64,000 bases of DNA. Origin: an uncultured Opitutia bacterium (lineage in GTDB: Bacteria > Verrucomicrobiota > Verrucomicrobiia > Opitutales > Opitutaceae). Both the position numbers and the translations under genes were made by a program. Location of the stretch: positions 121,385 through 185,384 of the forward strand of contig CAILHZ010000007.1 of the NCBI GenBank assembly GCA_903834135.1, written 5' to 3'. The notes below the pieces were generated by a model. That model was not told the origin of the DNA, did no database searches, and saw only the letters and a list, made by a program, of their open reading frames with translations. This document shows positions 47,544 through 57,358 of this stretch, piece after piece. The first letter of the stretch is position 1. Every line of letters begins with the position of its first letter.

Positions 47544-50159
47544 TCAAAATTTTGCTGCAGGAATGTTTAAATTAGAAATATTAGATTTTGCTAATGCCGC
47601 ACCAGGAAGGTCAGCTTCAATCACACGCTGCCACGCTTGAACAGCTTGGTCAATTTGCCCTTGTTCATGAAACAGTTGTCCTAAATCCATCAAAGTTTTG
47701 GACATCCAAAAACGTCCTGTAGACCCTAATTCTGAGGCTTTGGTGGGATTAAGTAAAAAGGCAGTCACGACATCACTCCACCACACTTCCTTAGCTTGGC
47801 TTAGTCGTCCCCTATGTCTGTAAATATTACCTAAATTATAACCTGCCTCAACGCGTACATCGACTGGTGCATCAACGCGATATTCGCATATATCCTCAAA
47901 TAAAGCTCTCGCACTTTCTTCATGCGATGGATCACTACCCGCTTGCGCATTATGACATTCCGCTAGAGCAAGGCGTGCTAGAATTGAATTTGGGTTACTC
48001 GCATAAAGTGGATTCTTTATAAGCGACTCGTATGCGCGCTGAGCCTGAGGAAATTGATTTAGTTTTCTAAATAAATCACCTTGTTTGAGTCTAGCATCAA
48101 AAACAAGATCACTCTGAGGATAGGTCGTTACTAAGCGCTCAAGTAGTCTATCCGCTTCTTTGAAGTTATCGTCTCGACCTAAACGGTCAGCATAGGTTGC
48201 AGCTTGATATAAAGCATATGGAGCAAGTCGACTTGTTGGAAAACGATCAGCAAGGTCAGTAAGTAAACGCTGGGCTTCAACAACCTTATCTTGTTGGGCT
48301 TCATTTTCAGCCTGAACAAAATAAGAAGATACAGCAGCATCTGCACTCGGGTAATCTGCACGTAACTGTTTTAAAATCGCAACTGCATCTACTTCTTTTT
48401 TCTGATCAAAAAAGATTTGGGCTTTAAGCAGTAGACTACTGCTAGCGATGTCTTGTTTTAAATCAGAATTAACACCTACTAAGATAGGCCCAAGTGAATC
48501 AACTAGTTTGAGAGCTTGCACTAGATCTCGCGCATCCACTGCTAATCTCGCTTGGAGCCATGCCATACGAGCACGAAGTTCTGAGGGTAATGCGTTTTGC
48601 TGATTGGTTTGAATTAATAGCGCATTAATACGGGTATAGGCGTCGAAAGTCTTACCCGCTAATTGAAGTGCACGTGCAAGATTCCACTCTGCTTGCCAGC
48701 GGTGCATAGAATCAAATGCTGCCAATTGAATGCTTTGATCTAGCGCATCCACCGCTGCTTTAAGGGATCCCGTTCCAACCTCAACGGCCATAATCTCTGC
48801 TTCAACACGCTGAAAAATTAGATCTCCTAAAATAATTCCAGCTGGAGGATTCAACATAACAGATGAATACGCATCAGCAGCATTTCGGTAGTCCCTTGCC
48901 CTAAACCAGGCTTCAGCAATGACCGCACTGAGTCGCTTACTGACCTCAATATTTCTAGAATCCGATGAAAGAGATAGCTTCGTTTGACGAGCATAATCCG
49001 CAGCTGTTCTATAATGCTGTTGCTCCCATGCAGTATCGGCAAGCAGCCCAAGTGCATAGGGCTTTAAACTCGAGCCAGGAAAACGATCTAAAAGCATCTG
49101 GGCTCTATCCTCTGCAGTAATAAAATCAGAATCTTCGAGTGCTAAGGTTGCACGCAAAAGCAGTAAGTCATCTAAGATTGGATGCTGCACTTGACTTGCA
49201 ATTAATTTGTCTACTTCACGGCGCAGCACGTCTTTATCTGAAGTTTGCGTCATACCCCGAGCAAGTAACTGCAAAGCCTCCCTTTGCCTATCTGTATCCG
49301 AACCGGATTCAAGCAGCTGAAAAAGGGCATTACGACCTGCTCCTTCGCTGACCCCTGCAATCATGCCTAATAAAAAATGTAAGTCATCCACACGCGTTCT
49401 TTCCTGTGCAGGAAGTGTCATTAAATTACGCTGTAAGGCTTCAATCGCTTGATTTCGTCTACCCAATTGAAAAAGCATCACAGCATAGGTGCGGGCAAAA
49501 TCATAACCTACTGTTCCTGGATTATTGTCTGCATTGCTCTTAGCACGCCTAGCTTCCTCTTCACTCACACGGCCTAATCTTAAGAGTGCCTGATCATGCG
49601 CGAGTTCAAAACGAGCTTTAGTGATTTGTGTGGTGGTAAGGGATTCAGCTTTACTGAAGTACTCGCTGGCGAGCCTGTAATTACCTGCCATATTAGCTAA
49701 TACGCCCTGAACAAAGATGGCCCATGCTTGATCTTCACGGCCTAATTCAGGTATCTTAACTTGATTAAGCTCAGCTTGAGCCTGATCGAATTGTCGAAGC
49801 GCTACCTCTGCAAGTGCACTTCTTAAATGCCACACTGGTCCATGATTTGATCGCATGGAATTAAGCACATTTCTTGCTTCGGTTGGATTAGCCTCATCAA
49901 GTAATGCTTCGGCAAGGTCTAAGGTTAAAGCAGTACGATCGCCGCCTGATTGTTGTAATAGTTTTCTATAAATACCCGAGGCAATGCCTGGAAACCCCAA
50001 CTCCTGAGCTAGCCGGGCCGACTGAATCGTAATTGCATTCTGTCCAGCCGTATAAGCTGCTGGAGCCGGGGCAAATGGCACAGGGTTGTTGAGTGGTTCC
50101 TGCGCATAAGTAATCGCAGTTACCATCAGAAATAAAATGAATTGAATTCGTATGTGCAT
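47544..50159 (-). CDS. exported TPR-repeat protein
   Basis: 871 aa with a signal peptide (1-19, cleavage near TYA-QE). The mature protein is almost entirely helical repeats of TPR type, for example the units near FVQGVLANMAGNYRLASEYFSKAES, ALGLLADTAWEQQHYRTAADYARQ and DARLKQGDLFRKLNQFPQAQRAYESL. It has no enzymatic signature and is probably a periplasmic scaffold. It is the first gene of the unit that continues with exbB, the ExbD-like gene and an unknown gene; large TPR proteins with ExbBD are recurrent in Bacteroidota and PVC bacteria. Confidence 0.88.
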   Translation of the reverse strand: MHIRIQFILFLMVTAITYAQEPLNNPVPFAPAPAAYTAGQNAITIQSARLAQELGFPGIASGIYRKLLQQSGGDRTALTLDLAEALLDEANPTEARNVLNSMRSNHGPVWHLRSALAEVALRQFDQAQAELNQVKIPELGREDQAWAIFVQGVLANMAGNYRLASEYFSKAESLTTTQITKARFELAHDQALLRLGRVSEEEARRAKSNADNNPGTVGYDFARTYAVMLFQLGRRNQAIEALQRNLMTLPAQERTRVDDLHFLLGMIAGVSEGAGRNALFQLLESGSDTDRQREALQLLARGMTQTSDKDVLRREVDKLIASQVQHPILDDLLLLRATLALEDSDFITAEDRAQMLLDRFPGSSLKPYALGLLADTAWEQQHYRTAADYARQTKLSLSSDSRNIEVSKRLSAVIAEAWFRARDYRNAADAYSSVMLNPPAGIILGDLIFQRVEAEIMAVEVGTGSLKAAVDALDQSIQLAAFDSMHRWQAEWNLARALQLAGKTFDAYTRINALLIQTNQQNALPSELRARMAWLQARLAVDARDLVQALKLVDSLGPILVGVNSDLKQDIASSSLLLKAQIFFDQKKEVDAVAILKQLRADYPSADAAVSSYFVQAENEAQQDKVVEAQRLLTDLADRFPTSRLAPYALYQAATYADRLGRDDNFKEADRLLERLVTTYPQSDLVFDARLKQGDLFRKLNQFPQAQRAYESLIKNPLYASNPNSILARLALAECHNAQAGSDPSHEESARALFEDICEYRVDAPVDVRVEAGYNLGNIYRHRGRLSQAKEVWWSDVVTAFLLNPTKASELGSTGRFWMSKTLMDLGQLFHEQGQIDQAVQAWQRVIEADLPGAALAKSNISNLNIPAAKF

Positions 50160-50358
50160 GCCGCGACTTGACTATCTGTCACTCAAAACGAGGAATTTGT
50201 TTCCAATATGCCTATTTATGACTCCAAAACCCTATCCTTCAAAGCCTTGAATCCGCAAGCAAGGAGTGAGTCTGTAGCCTTCAATATCTGATTATGTATA
50301 TTTTTTTGAAAAGTGGGCTTTGCGATTCTTCAAGTTTAGGCTAACGTAGAGCTCTTAT

Positions 50359-50814
50359 ATGTCTTCAGACCTCACCGAGTTGTATCAACAGGTCATTCTT
50401 GATCATAACCGTCGTCCACGCAATCGAGGTAAGCTTCCGCAGGCTAATCGCGTCGCCCAAGGGGACAACCCATCGTGCGGCGATCAGTGTAAAGTCTACT
50501 TAAATGTCATAGATGATCGTATCGCCGATATCGCTTTTGAGGGTTCAGGCTGTGCTATTTCTCAAGCCAGTACGTCTTTAATGACTACTCAGCTTAAAGG
50601 GAAAACTCAGGCAGAAGCTGAAGCACTCTATAAACAATTTCATGAAATTGTAACAACTGGTAAAGAGCCTGAGGAAATAAGTGATGTTGCTGCGTTTGCA
50701 GGTGTACATGCATTCCCAGCGCGTATTAAGTGCGCAACCTTAGGTTGGCATGCAGCCTTAAATGCACTTAAAAATGGTGCAACCACAGCTACGACTGAGA
50801 GCCATAAAGATTAA
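50359..50814 (+). CDS. sufU: SufU-type iron-sulfur cluster assembly sulfur carrier
   Basis: 151 aa IscU/SufU fold. Zinc and sulfur-transfer ligands are C40, D42 (NPSCGDQC), C65 (GSGCAISQAS) and C125 (IKCATLGW). The 18-residue insertion between the second and third blocks marks SufU, not IscU. SufU receives persulfide from SufS. The stop is 1 bp before the sufS ATG, so the pair is coupled. sufBCD are not nearby. Confidence 0.95.
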   Translation: MSSDLTELYQQVILDHNRRPRNRGKLPQANRVAQGDNPSCGDQCKVYLNVIDDRIADIAFEGSGCAISQASTSLMTTQLKGKTQAEAEALYKQFHEIVTTGKEPEEISDVAAFAGVHAFPARIKCATLGWHAALNALKNGATTATTESHKD

Positions 50815-50815
50815 T

Positions 50816-52039
50816 ATGACGCCATCTTGGAAAAACGTTCGCGAAGATTTCCCGATTTTAAACCAAAGTGTAAATGGAAAACCACTGATCTATTTAGATA
50901 ATGCTGCCACGTCTCAAAAACCAAAAGTGGTGATAGATGGTTTAGCCTCTTTTTATCTTAAAGATAATGCAAATGTTCACCGTGGACTACATACCCTATC
51001 CATGCGCTCCACAAATGCATACGAAGGAGCACGTAATCGCATAGCAGAATTTATAGCAGCAGAGAGCCCTGAAGAGATTGTCTTCACACGAGGCACAACT
51101 GAATCAATCAACTTAGTGGCTGCAAGTTTTGGTGGCTCTCAACTTAAAGCAGGCGATGTTATTTTACTCACTGAAATGGAGCACCACAGTAACATTGTAC
51201 CCTGGCAATTAATTGCACAAAAAACAGGTGCAAAAATTAAATATGTTCCCGTAACAGCAGATGAAGGCCAATTAGATTTAAGCAGTCTAGACAAACTCCT
51301 TACCTCTGAAGTTAAAATTTTCGCATTCACTCATGTTTCAAATACGTTAGGTACTATCAATCCAGTTATCGAACTCTGCAGAAAGGCAAAACAAGTTGGA
51401 GCAACAACACTTATTGATGCCGCACAATCAATAGGTCACTTACCACTTAGCGTTAAAGAGATTGGTTGTGATTTTCTTTGTTTCTCAGGGCACAAAATGG
51501 CTGGTGTAACTGGCATTGGTGTACTCTATGGCAAAAAAGCGCTATTAAATGCTATGCCTCCATGGCAGGGAGGAGGAGGTATGATTGCTACAGTAGATTT
51601 CGATGGAAGTACCTGGAAGCCATCTCCCGAGCGTTTCGAAGCAGGTACTCCAAACTATGCAGATGCTTACGCTCTAGGTCTTTCGTGTGATTACATCGAT
51701 AGCTTAGGAAGAAAAGCAATTGCTGAGCACGATTCACGTCTTGCATCGCTTGCATATAATGAACTTTCAAAGCTACCTGGCATTCGTCTTATCGGCCCAA
51801 GCGGCGCACGCAGTGGCCTAGTGAGCTTTGCATTCAAAGATGTGCATGCGCATGACATCGTCACCTTTGCAGATCAAGACGGAATAGCCCTTAGAGGAGG
51901 CCATCATTGCAACCAGCCTTTGATGAAAAAACTTGGTTTAACGAGCACTACACGCGCCAGTTTCTATGTCTATAATACAGACAGTGAAATTGAGGCACTC
52001 GTTAAGAGCCTTAACCGAATTATAAAATTCTTCTGCTAA
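50816..52039 (+). CDS. sufS: cysteine desulfurase SufS
   Basis: 407 aa from the ATG at 50816, directly after sufU; a frame opening at 50762 overlaps sufU and is not needed. It is a PLP enzyme converting cysteine to alanine plus enzyme persulfide. PLP lysine K227 (SGHKMAG), THVSNTLGT and DAAQSIGH blocks, and catalytic C365 in RGGHHCNQPLM. The short loop around the Cys is the type II (SufS) form. Confidence 0.96.
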   Translation: MTPSWKNVREDFPILNQSVNGKPLIYLDNAATSQKPKVVIDGLASFYLKDNANVHRGLHTLSMRSTNAYEGARNRIAEFIAAESPEEIVFTRGTTESINLVAASFGGSQLKAGDVILLTEMEHHSNIVPWQLIAQKTGAKIKYVPVTADEGQLDLSSLDKLLTSEVKIFAFTHVSNTLGTINPVIELCRKAKQVGATTLIDAAQSIGHLPLSVKEIGCDFLCFSGHKMAGVTGIGVLYGKKALLNAMPPWQGGGGMIATVDFDGSTWKPSPERFEAGTPNYADAYALGLSCDYIDSLGRKAIAEHDSRLASLAYNELSKLPGIRLIGPSGARSGLVSFAFKDVHAHDIVTFADQDGIALRGGHHCNQPLMKKLGLTSTTRASFYVYNTDSEIEALVKSLNRIIKFFC

Positions 52040-52053
52040 GAATTTCCCTGCAA

Positions 52054-53049
52054 TTAATCGTTCTCCGTAGGAGGAGGCGTAGCGGATGAAGGCGTTGGTT
52101 TACCATCCACGGTGGATGCTTCCATAATCTCAACGCGAGTTCCGTCGGGATCAAAGCAGTTGATCTGACGCTTACGATTTACACCTGCTTTAATTGCCGT
52201 TGGCTTTTTACATACTGCAGGGAGTGTGCGTGTTTTTAAAGTAGTATCTACCACATAGATACTTGGCACTTCTAAACACATGTGGTTCATCGTGTGCACT
52301 CGATCTAAAGATGGTTTCTTACCGTAAAGCATAATTTCAATATAATCACGACTCTCTGGTAAGCGCTCATTTACCCAACTCAGAGTTATATTATTTGAAC
52401 TACCTCTCCAGAATTCAGTCATCCCCAAAATATCGCGGTAAAATTTAAGCGACTTTTCAAGATTTCCTACGGTCACACCAGCATGGCTAATTCGTGCTGC
52501 AATACGCGTAGCAGGCATAGCTTTACCTGCATGTTTAATTGTCCATCCCTCTGGTTCATATTGAACAATTTCTACAATATGATGATCCGGGTCTTCGGCA
52601 AAAAAATTTAGGTTTCCAATTTTTCCTTTTCCAACCTTATCAGGAAGAGCTTTACCTGCAGGGCCTGTGACGCCTTTTGATTTTAAGTAGTTTAACATCC
52701 CTACTGCGTCATCGGTCTCTAATGCGATGTGATACAAACTGTCTCCATCGTTTGGTGTTTTAGAATTTATAGGAAATAGCTCTACGGACTGTTTATCGTT
52801 AATTTTAATCCACGTAGTATGCACGCTACCATCAGGATTATTAATCGAGTATGGTTCATCAAAGCCCAAGTAATTTTTATAAAATTGTCGTGATGCATTG
52901 AGATCTTTCACCCAAAGCCCTAAATGCGATAAACCGATAATTTTAGGCCTAGCAACATCCGTCTGTGCATATCCGGACGGTGAAAAAACAAATCCTACAA
53001 TTAAACCTAACGATAATATGAGATGGGGTATTTTCATAGCGGTAAACAA
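52054..53049 (-). CDS. exported protein with two tandem VOC (glyoxalase-like) domains
   Basis: 331 aa. Signal peptide to about residue 28 (GYA-QT) predicts export. Two vicinal-oxygen-chelate domains follow: about 37-166 (GLSHLGLWVKDLNASRQFYK to DPDHHIVEIVQ) and about 187-310 (ISHAGVTVGNLEKSLKFYRD to FDPDGTRVEIME). Paired His/Glu at the domain edges could bind a metal. It may be an extradiol dioxygenase, lyase or binding protein; the substrate is unknown. An ATG at 53037 would give a more typical signal peptide start. It follows the Gfo/Idh/MocA gene with no gap. Confidence 0.85.
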   Translation of the reverse strand: MFTAMKIPHLILSLGLIVGFVFSPSGYAQTDVARPKIIGLSHLGLWVKDLNASRQFYKNYLGFDEPYSINNPDGSVHTTWIKINDKQSVELFPINSKTPNDGDSLYHIALETDDAVGMLNYLKSKGVTGPAGKALPDKVGKGKIGNLNFFAEDPDHHIVEIVQYEPEGWTIKHAGKAMPATRIAARISHAGVTVGNLEKSLKFYRDILGMTEFWRGSSNNITLSWVNERLPESRDYIEIMLYGKKPSLDRVHTMNHMCLEVPSIYVVDTTLKTRTLPAVCKKPTAIKAGVNRKRQINCFDPDGTRVEIMEASTVDGKPTPSSATPPPTEND

Positions 53050-54096
53050 TTAAAGTGAAACAGGACATTTCCTAGCTGCGGAATCATAAATTGCACGAAT
53101 CAGGGCTACTGCATTTCGCCCTGCTCTACCATCAATAGCGAGCGGACGTTTCTCTTGTATCGCATCAATCATATCTTGGATCTGCAAGAGGTGCCCATAG
53201 TGACTAATTTGATTAGGTGCTCCTGAACCCGATCTCATTTTTTCGTCCAAAGGAGCATTACGAATCAAATCGTCCTCGGGCTTAGTCTCCAAAAATTCCC
53301 ATTTTACAATGCGGTCGTCTTCTAAGCATATAGATCCTTTTTCACCGCAAATTTCGATACGTCTAGACCATCCTGGCCATAAAGCGGTACTGGCCTCAAT
53401 TGTGCCGAGTGCTCCAGAGGCAAAACGAAGCGCTGCACTTGCGGTATCTTCAGCCTCGATACCGGTATGCACACAGCGTGAGACATAACCGCTTACTTCA
53501 GCAGGAAGTCCTACAAACCACTGTAAGAGATCTACAGCATGTATACCTTGATTCATCAAAGCCCCACCCCCATCAATTTTAAGACTACCTTTCCATCCAG
53601 TATAATACTGTGCAGTGCGGTGCCATTTTACATAAGCACTTGTAAGGACAAGACGTCCTAAACGTCCCTCATCTATTGCTCTTTTAACGGTGCGTGCACC
53701 TTGACCAAAACGTGACTGAAATATTGCAGCTACTTTAACCCCTGCTTTATCCGCAGCAGCCAGTAAAGCATCTGCTCTTTCCAGGTTAATCTCTATTGGT
53801 TTTTCGATTATAACATGCTTACCTGCGCGTATTGCTGCTAAAGCAGGTTCAAGATGCGAGCCACTTGGCGTAGTGATACAGACAACGTCTATATCAGAAC
53901 GATTCACTAAGGCTTCTACATCAGTTGTTGAAAAATTAACTGCATTTTTCTCAGCGAAAACCTTAACAGATTCTGCTGTACGTGCAGCAACACCAACTAA
54001 ATGCGCCCCCTTTGCTTCGCGGATGGCTAAGCAATGATAGTTTGCAATCATACCTACTCCAATAATTCCGAATCCTAGACGAGGGGGATTAGACAT
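53050..54096 (-). CDS. Gfo/Idh/MocA-family oxidoreductase
   Basis: 348 aa NAD(P)-dependent sugar or inositol dehydrogenase. N-terminal Rossmann GIIGVGMIANYH, the EKPIEIN catalytic-lysine motif at about residue 98, and the C-terminal-domain GGGALMNQGIHAVDLLQW with the active-site His. The cytoplasmic location fits the lack of a signal. It is close to enzymes that oxidise UDP-sugars or pyranoses; the substrate is not determinable. It is probably cotranscribed with the exported VOC protein. Confidence 0.92.
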   Translation of the reverse strand: MSNPPRLGFGIIGVGMIANYHCLAIREAKGAHLVGVAARTAESVKVFAEKNAVNFSTTDVEALVNRSDIDVVCITTPSGSHLEPALAAIRAGKHVIIEKPIEINLERADALLAAADKAGVKVAAIFQSRFGQGARTVKRAIDEGRLGRLVLTSAYVKWHRTAQYYTGWKGSLKIDGGGALMNQGIHAVDLLQWFVGLPAEVSGYVSRCVHTGIEAEDTASAALRFASGALGTIEASTALWPGWSRRIEICGEKGSICLEDDRIVKWEFLETKPEDDLIRNAPLDEKMRSGSGAPNQISHYGHLLQIQDMIDAIQEKRPLAIDGRAGRNAVALIRAIYDSAARKCPVSL

Positions 54097-54131
54097 AAAA
54101 AAATCTTTATACGTTTCAGTAGAAATAAATC

Positions 54132-54977
54132 TTAAGGAATTTTAAGCACCATGCCGACCTTAAGTGCTGGATGATCCCCTTTAAGTTGGTCGCGATTTGC
54201 AGCAACAATCTGAGGCCATTTAGAACCTGAGCCGTAATATTTTTTGGCTAAATTATACCAAGTATCACCCTTGGTGATTGTATGTGTTCTTCCTGAATGT
54301 GTACTCGCAGCTAATGGAGCAGCGGTTGCCTCTATATTATCATCTGCTGAATTTGAATCCGTTAAAGTAGCACCTGTTTGATTAGGTGTAATCACACTTA
54401 ATGTATCTGAAGGTGTTGGTATAGGCCGAAGTCCAGTATTATCTACTGCTGTTTCTGGAGCATGATAAGGTACGGGAGGTAACGCCATGCCTGCTCTTAA
54501 TGAAGCTAGCTCTGCATTGAGTTCATCGTTACGGCGCTGCAGCCGCTCAATTTGATCTAATGTGTCCAAATGCCCGGCTATGTTTTCTTGAGGCTGCACT
54601 GGAAGTGATCTAGCGAAATCACGTTTAGCTGTTTCAATTAAACCCTTAACACGCTCACTTAGTTTAGAATTTGGGACCAACTCCAGATAGCGCCTAAAAT
54701 AGTAGATTGCTGCTATAGGGTCCTTGATCTGCTCCAAATAAATAATGCCTACATTTAGATGAGACTCGGGTGCTTGCTCACCGCGTTTAGAAATAACTTT
54801 CAAATACGCCGAAAGTGCTTCCTGGGTTCTACCCTGTTTAGCCAATACATTAGCCTCTGTATACTGACTTTCCTGAGTTTCTGGTGTCACCACAGGGCTA
54901 TCAACGCTACACCCCCCAAGGCACAGCCCTAGGATGAGGGCTTGCAGGGTTAGAAATCTTTTAGGAAGTTTGGTCAC
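54132..54977 (-). CDS. LysM-domain lipoprotein with TPR region
   Basis: 281 aa. Lipoprotein signal with lipobox LGGC (lipidated Cys 23). A TPR-like helical region (about 35-115) is followed by a short coiled coil (QIERLQRRNDELNAELASLR at about 140-160), a Pro/Thr-rich linker and a C-terminal LysM domain from about 233 (HTITKGDTWYNLAKKYYG). LysM binds peptidoglycan, so the protein probably links outer membrane and wall. Its start lies 73 bp from the divergent kdsD. Confidence 0.9.
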   Translation of the reverse strand: MTKLPKRFLTLQALILGLCLGGCSVDSPVVTPETQESQYTEANVLAKQGRTQEALSAYLKVISKRGEQAPESHLNVGIIYLEQIKDPIAAIYYFRRYLELVPNSKLSERVKGLIETAKRDFARSLPVQPQENIAGHLDTLDQIERLQRRNDELNAELASLRAGMALPPVPYHAPETAVDNTGLRPIPTPSDTLSVITPNQTGATLTDSNSADDNIEATAAPLAASTHSGRTHTITKGDTWYNLAKKYYGSGSKWPQIVAANRDQLKGDHPALKVGMVLKIP

Positions 54978-55050
54978 GAACTAGAAAAGAGGTTGAATGA
55001 AAATTGTATAAGCGTAAATTCGATACTCTACCCCTGTGACTCAACTCTAA

Positions 55051-56040
55051 ATGGCACTAAACTCGAAAATAACACTCGCCAGAGCAAAGGAGTGTATACG
55101 CATAGAAACTGAGGCACTACGTCTCACGGCTAGCTCATTGGGTGCTGATTTCGTAAAAACGGCCCAAGCAGTCGAAAATGTTATCACACGTAGGAAGAAA
55201 TTGATTTTTAGTGGGGTTGGTAAATCAGCGGATATTGCCCGTAAAATTTGCTCCACTTTCAACAGTACAGGAGTGCCTTCTTGCTTTCTTGATGCAACAC
55301 AAGCCCTTCATGGCGACTTGGGGCTGTGTGAGAGTGGAGATTTAGCTATTTTACTCAGTAACAGTGGTCAGTCTGAAGAAATTCTTAAGCTGGTGCCGCT
55401 GCTTAAGCGCTTCCGAGTCGATATCGTTGCATTCACCTCTAACCCCAAGTCTGACCTAGCTTTAAATGCTAATTATAAGCTTTTATATCGCGTCAAAAAA
55501 GAAGCCTGCCCTCTGGAGTTAGCTCCTACAGCAAGTACTACAGCAGCACTCGCCTTAGGAGATGCCCTAGCAATGGTGATCTTAGAATCCCGTGACTTAT
55601 CCCGAGACGACTTTGCTAAGTATCATCCAGCAGGTAACTTAGGCAAAATTTTGCTTTTAAAGGTCAAGGATATTATGCGCACAGGCAAACGCCTTCCAAT
55701 CAAGCGCGATACCATCTCGGTCCAAGAAGCAATTATTGCAATGACGCAGGCCAAGAGTGGATGTATTGCCTTGGTCAGTGCTAAGAGCAAAAAATTGAGT
55801 GGCATTTTCACTGATGGCGATTTTAGGAGGGGCGCACTATCTGGTTCTGATTTTATGAAAAAACACGTGTCAAATTTCATGACACAAAATCCCAAGTGCG
55901 TTTCTGAAAATGCCTTAGTTGTGGACGCATTACGCATTTTTGAGATACACCGCATTGACGATCTCATCGCAATAGATTCTCTTGGAAGACCCACTGGAAT
56001 TGTAGATGGCCAAGATCTCCCAAAATTCAAAATCGTGTGA
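55051..56040 (+). CDS. kdsD: arabinose-5-phosphate isomerase (KpsF/GutQ family)
   Basis: 329 aa. N-terminal SIS domain (FSGVGKSADIARKICSTFNSTG, HGDLGLCESGDLAILLSNSG, PLELAPTASTTAALALGDAL) and two C-terminal CBS domains (from about 208). It makes D-arabinose 5-phosphate for Kdo, implying LPS with a Kdo inner core. The conserved HPGG is HPAG here. The stop overlaps the GTG of the next gene by 4 bp. No other Kdo genes are in the window. Confidence 0.93.
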   Translation: MALNSKITLARAKECIRIETEALRLTASSLGADFVKTAQAVENVITRRKKLIFSGVGKSADIARKICSTFNSTGVPSCFLDATQALHGDLGLCESGDLAILLSNSGQSEEILKLVPLLKRFRVDIVAFTSNPKSDLALNANYKLLYRVKKEACPLELAPTASTTAALALGDALAMVILESRDLSRDDFAKYHPAGNLGKILLLKVKDIMRTGKRLPIKRDTISVQEAIIAMTQAKSGCIALVSAKSKKLSGIFTDGDFRRGALSGSDFMKKHVSNFMTQNPKCVSENALVVDALRIFEIHRIDDLIAIDSLGRPTGIVDGQDLPKFKIV

Positions 56041-57305
56041 ATAAACCCCTGCGTATCGGAATAATAGGCATGGGTGGGTTTGCAGGATCCCATCACACTG
56101 CCGTAGCTAAATTAGAAGAAAAAGGACACTCACGTCTTATTTGCACATGCGATCCCATGGCAGCTTCTTTTGAAGCACTCAAAGACTCACTGCGCTTCAA
56201 GGAACGCGGTGTTGCCGTTTTTGACGATTACATAGAAATGCTTGATACATGCGCAGCTAATCTAGATTTCGTCATCTTACCCACACCGATTAATCTGCAT
56301 GCTCAAATGCATGATGCGGTAACATCTCGAGGGATTGCCTGCTACATTGAAAAGCCTCCCACTCTAGACTACGCTGAACTCGAGCGTATGATTACAGCTG
56401 ATAAACGTTCCAGTAAAGCGTCGGTGGTTGGATTTAATTTCATTATCGAAAAACCACGTTTAGCACTCAAACGCAGAATTTTAGACGGAGAGTTTGGTTC
56501 GATTATTAGAACTGCATTAAGTGCTCAATGGCCGAGGCCTTCATCTTATTTCTCGCGTAACACGTGGGCTGGAAGGCTGCTAATAGACGATAAGATTTTA
56601 CTGGATTCATGCTTTGGCAACGCCATGGCTCACTTTGTTCATAATATGTTATTTTGGGCAGGCTCTTCAGATTTATTTAGTTGGGCAAAAATAGCCTCCG
56701 TTAAAGCAGAATTATATAGAGCCCATAAAATTGAAGGAGCGGATACTTTTTTTGTTGAGGCAACAACAACCTCTGGAGCATCCATGCGTTATGCTCTGAC
56801 CCATGCATGCGCTGGTCAAAGCTCTCATTTAGAAACCGTTGTCTGCGAAAAAGCTGAATTGCGTTACGTAGTAGGCAGTCATATTGAAATACGCTGGAAC
56901 GACGGAAGAACAGAGCGTATTGCTTTAGACCAGTTCGACGGATTAGCAGAAAATCATCTAGACTATTATAGATATTTTCGCGGAGAAGCAGATCGTCCTG
57001 CAACAACTTTGACTGATTGTAGACCTTTTATAGCTCTTAACGATCTGGCTTATATTTCAAGTCGTGAAATAACTGCGATTCCTCAAGCGTTCATTTCAGG
57101 GATTCGAGATGAAAAAGAGCAAAAAGACTATCTTAACGTGAACGGTATGGTTCCTACTATCGAACAGTTCCTTTCTAAGCGCATCTGGCCAAGTTCAGCA
57201 GGTTGGAATCGCAGTCCTTCTGAAAATATCCCTCTCACAGAGCTCAATCAACTGGATCGCATAGTACGCGCAATGGCCAGTGCTACGCACGAGACCAAAG
57301 CGTAA
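56037..57305 (+). CDS. Gfo/Idh/MocA-family oxidoreductase
   Basis: 422 aa starting at GTG, overlapping the kdsD stop by 4 bp. Rossmann motif GIIGMGGFAGSHH and the EKPPTLDYAEL motif with the catalytic lysine near residue 110. The C-terminal domain is larger than usual for the family. Coupling to kdsD suggests a role in cell-surface sugar metabolism, but the substrate is unknown. It differs clearly from the gene at 53050-54096. Confidence 0.88.
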   Translation: MNKPLRIGIIGMGGFAGSHHTAVAKLEEKGHSRLICTCDPMAASFEALKDSLRFKERGVAVFDDYIEMLDTCAANLDFVILPTPINLHAQMHDAVTSRGIACYIEKPPTLDYAELERMITADKRSSKASVVGFNFIIEKPRLALKRRILDGEFGSIIRTALSAQWPRPSSYFSRNTWAGRLLIDDKILLDSCFGNAMAHFVHNMLFWAGSSDLFSWAKIASVKAELYRAHKIEGADTFFVEATTTSGASMRYALTHACAGQSSHLETVVCEKAELRYVVGSHIEIRWNDGRTERIALDQFDGLAENHLDYYRYFRGEADRPATTLTDCRPFIALNDLAYISSREITAIPQAFISGIRDEKEQKDYLNVNGMVPTIEQFLSKRIWPSSAGWNRSPSENIPLTELNQLDRIVRAMASATHETKA

Positions 57306-57358
57306 AGACGAGGTCATCGTCTTTACTTAAAGACGGAGTTACTCCATAGTATAAGTCG

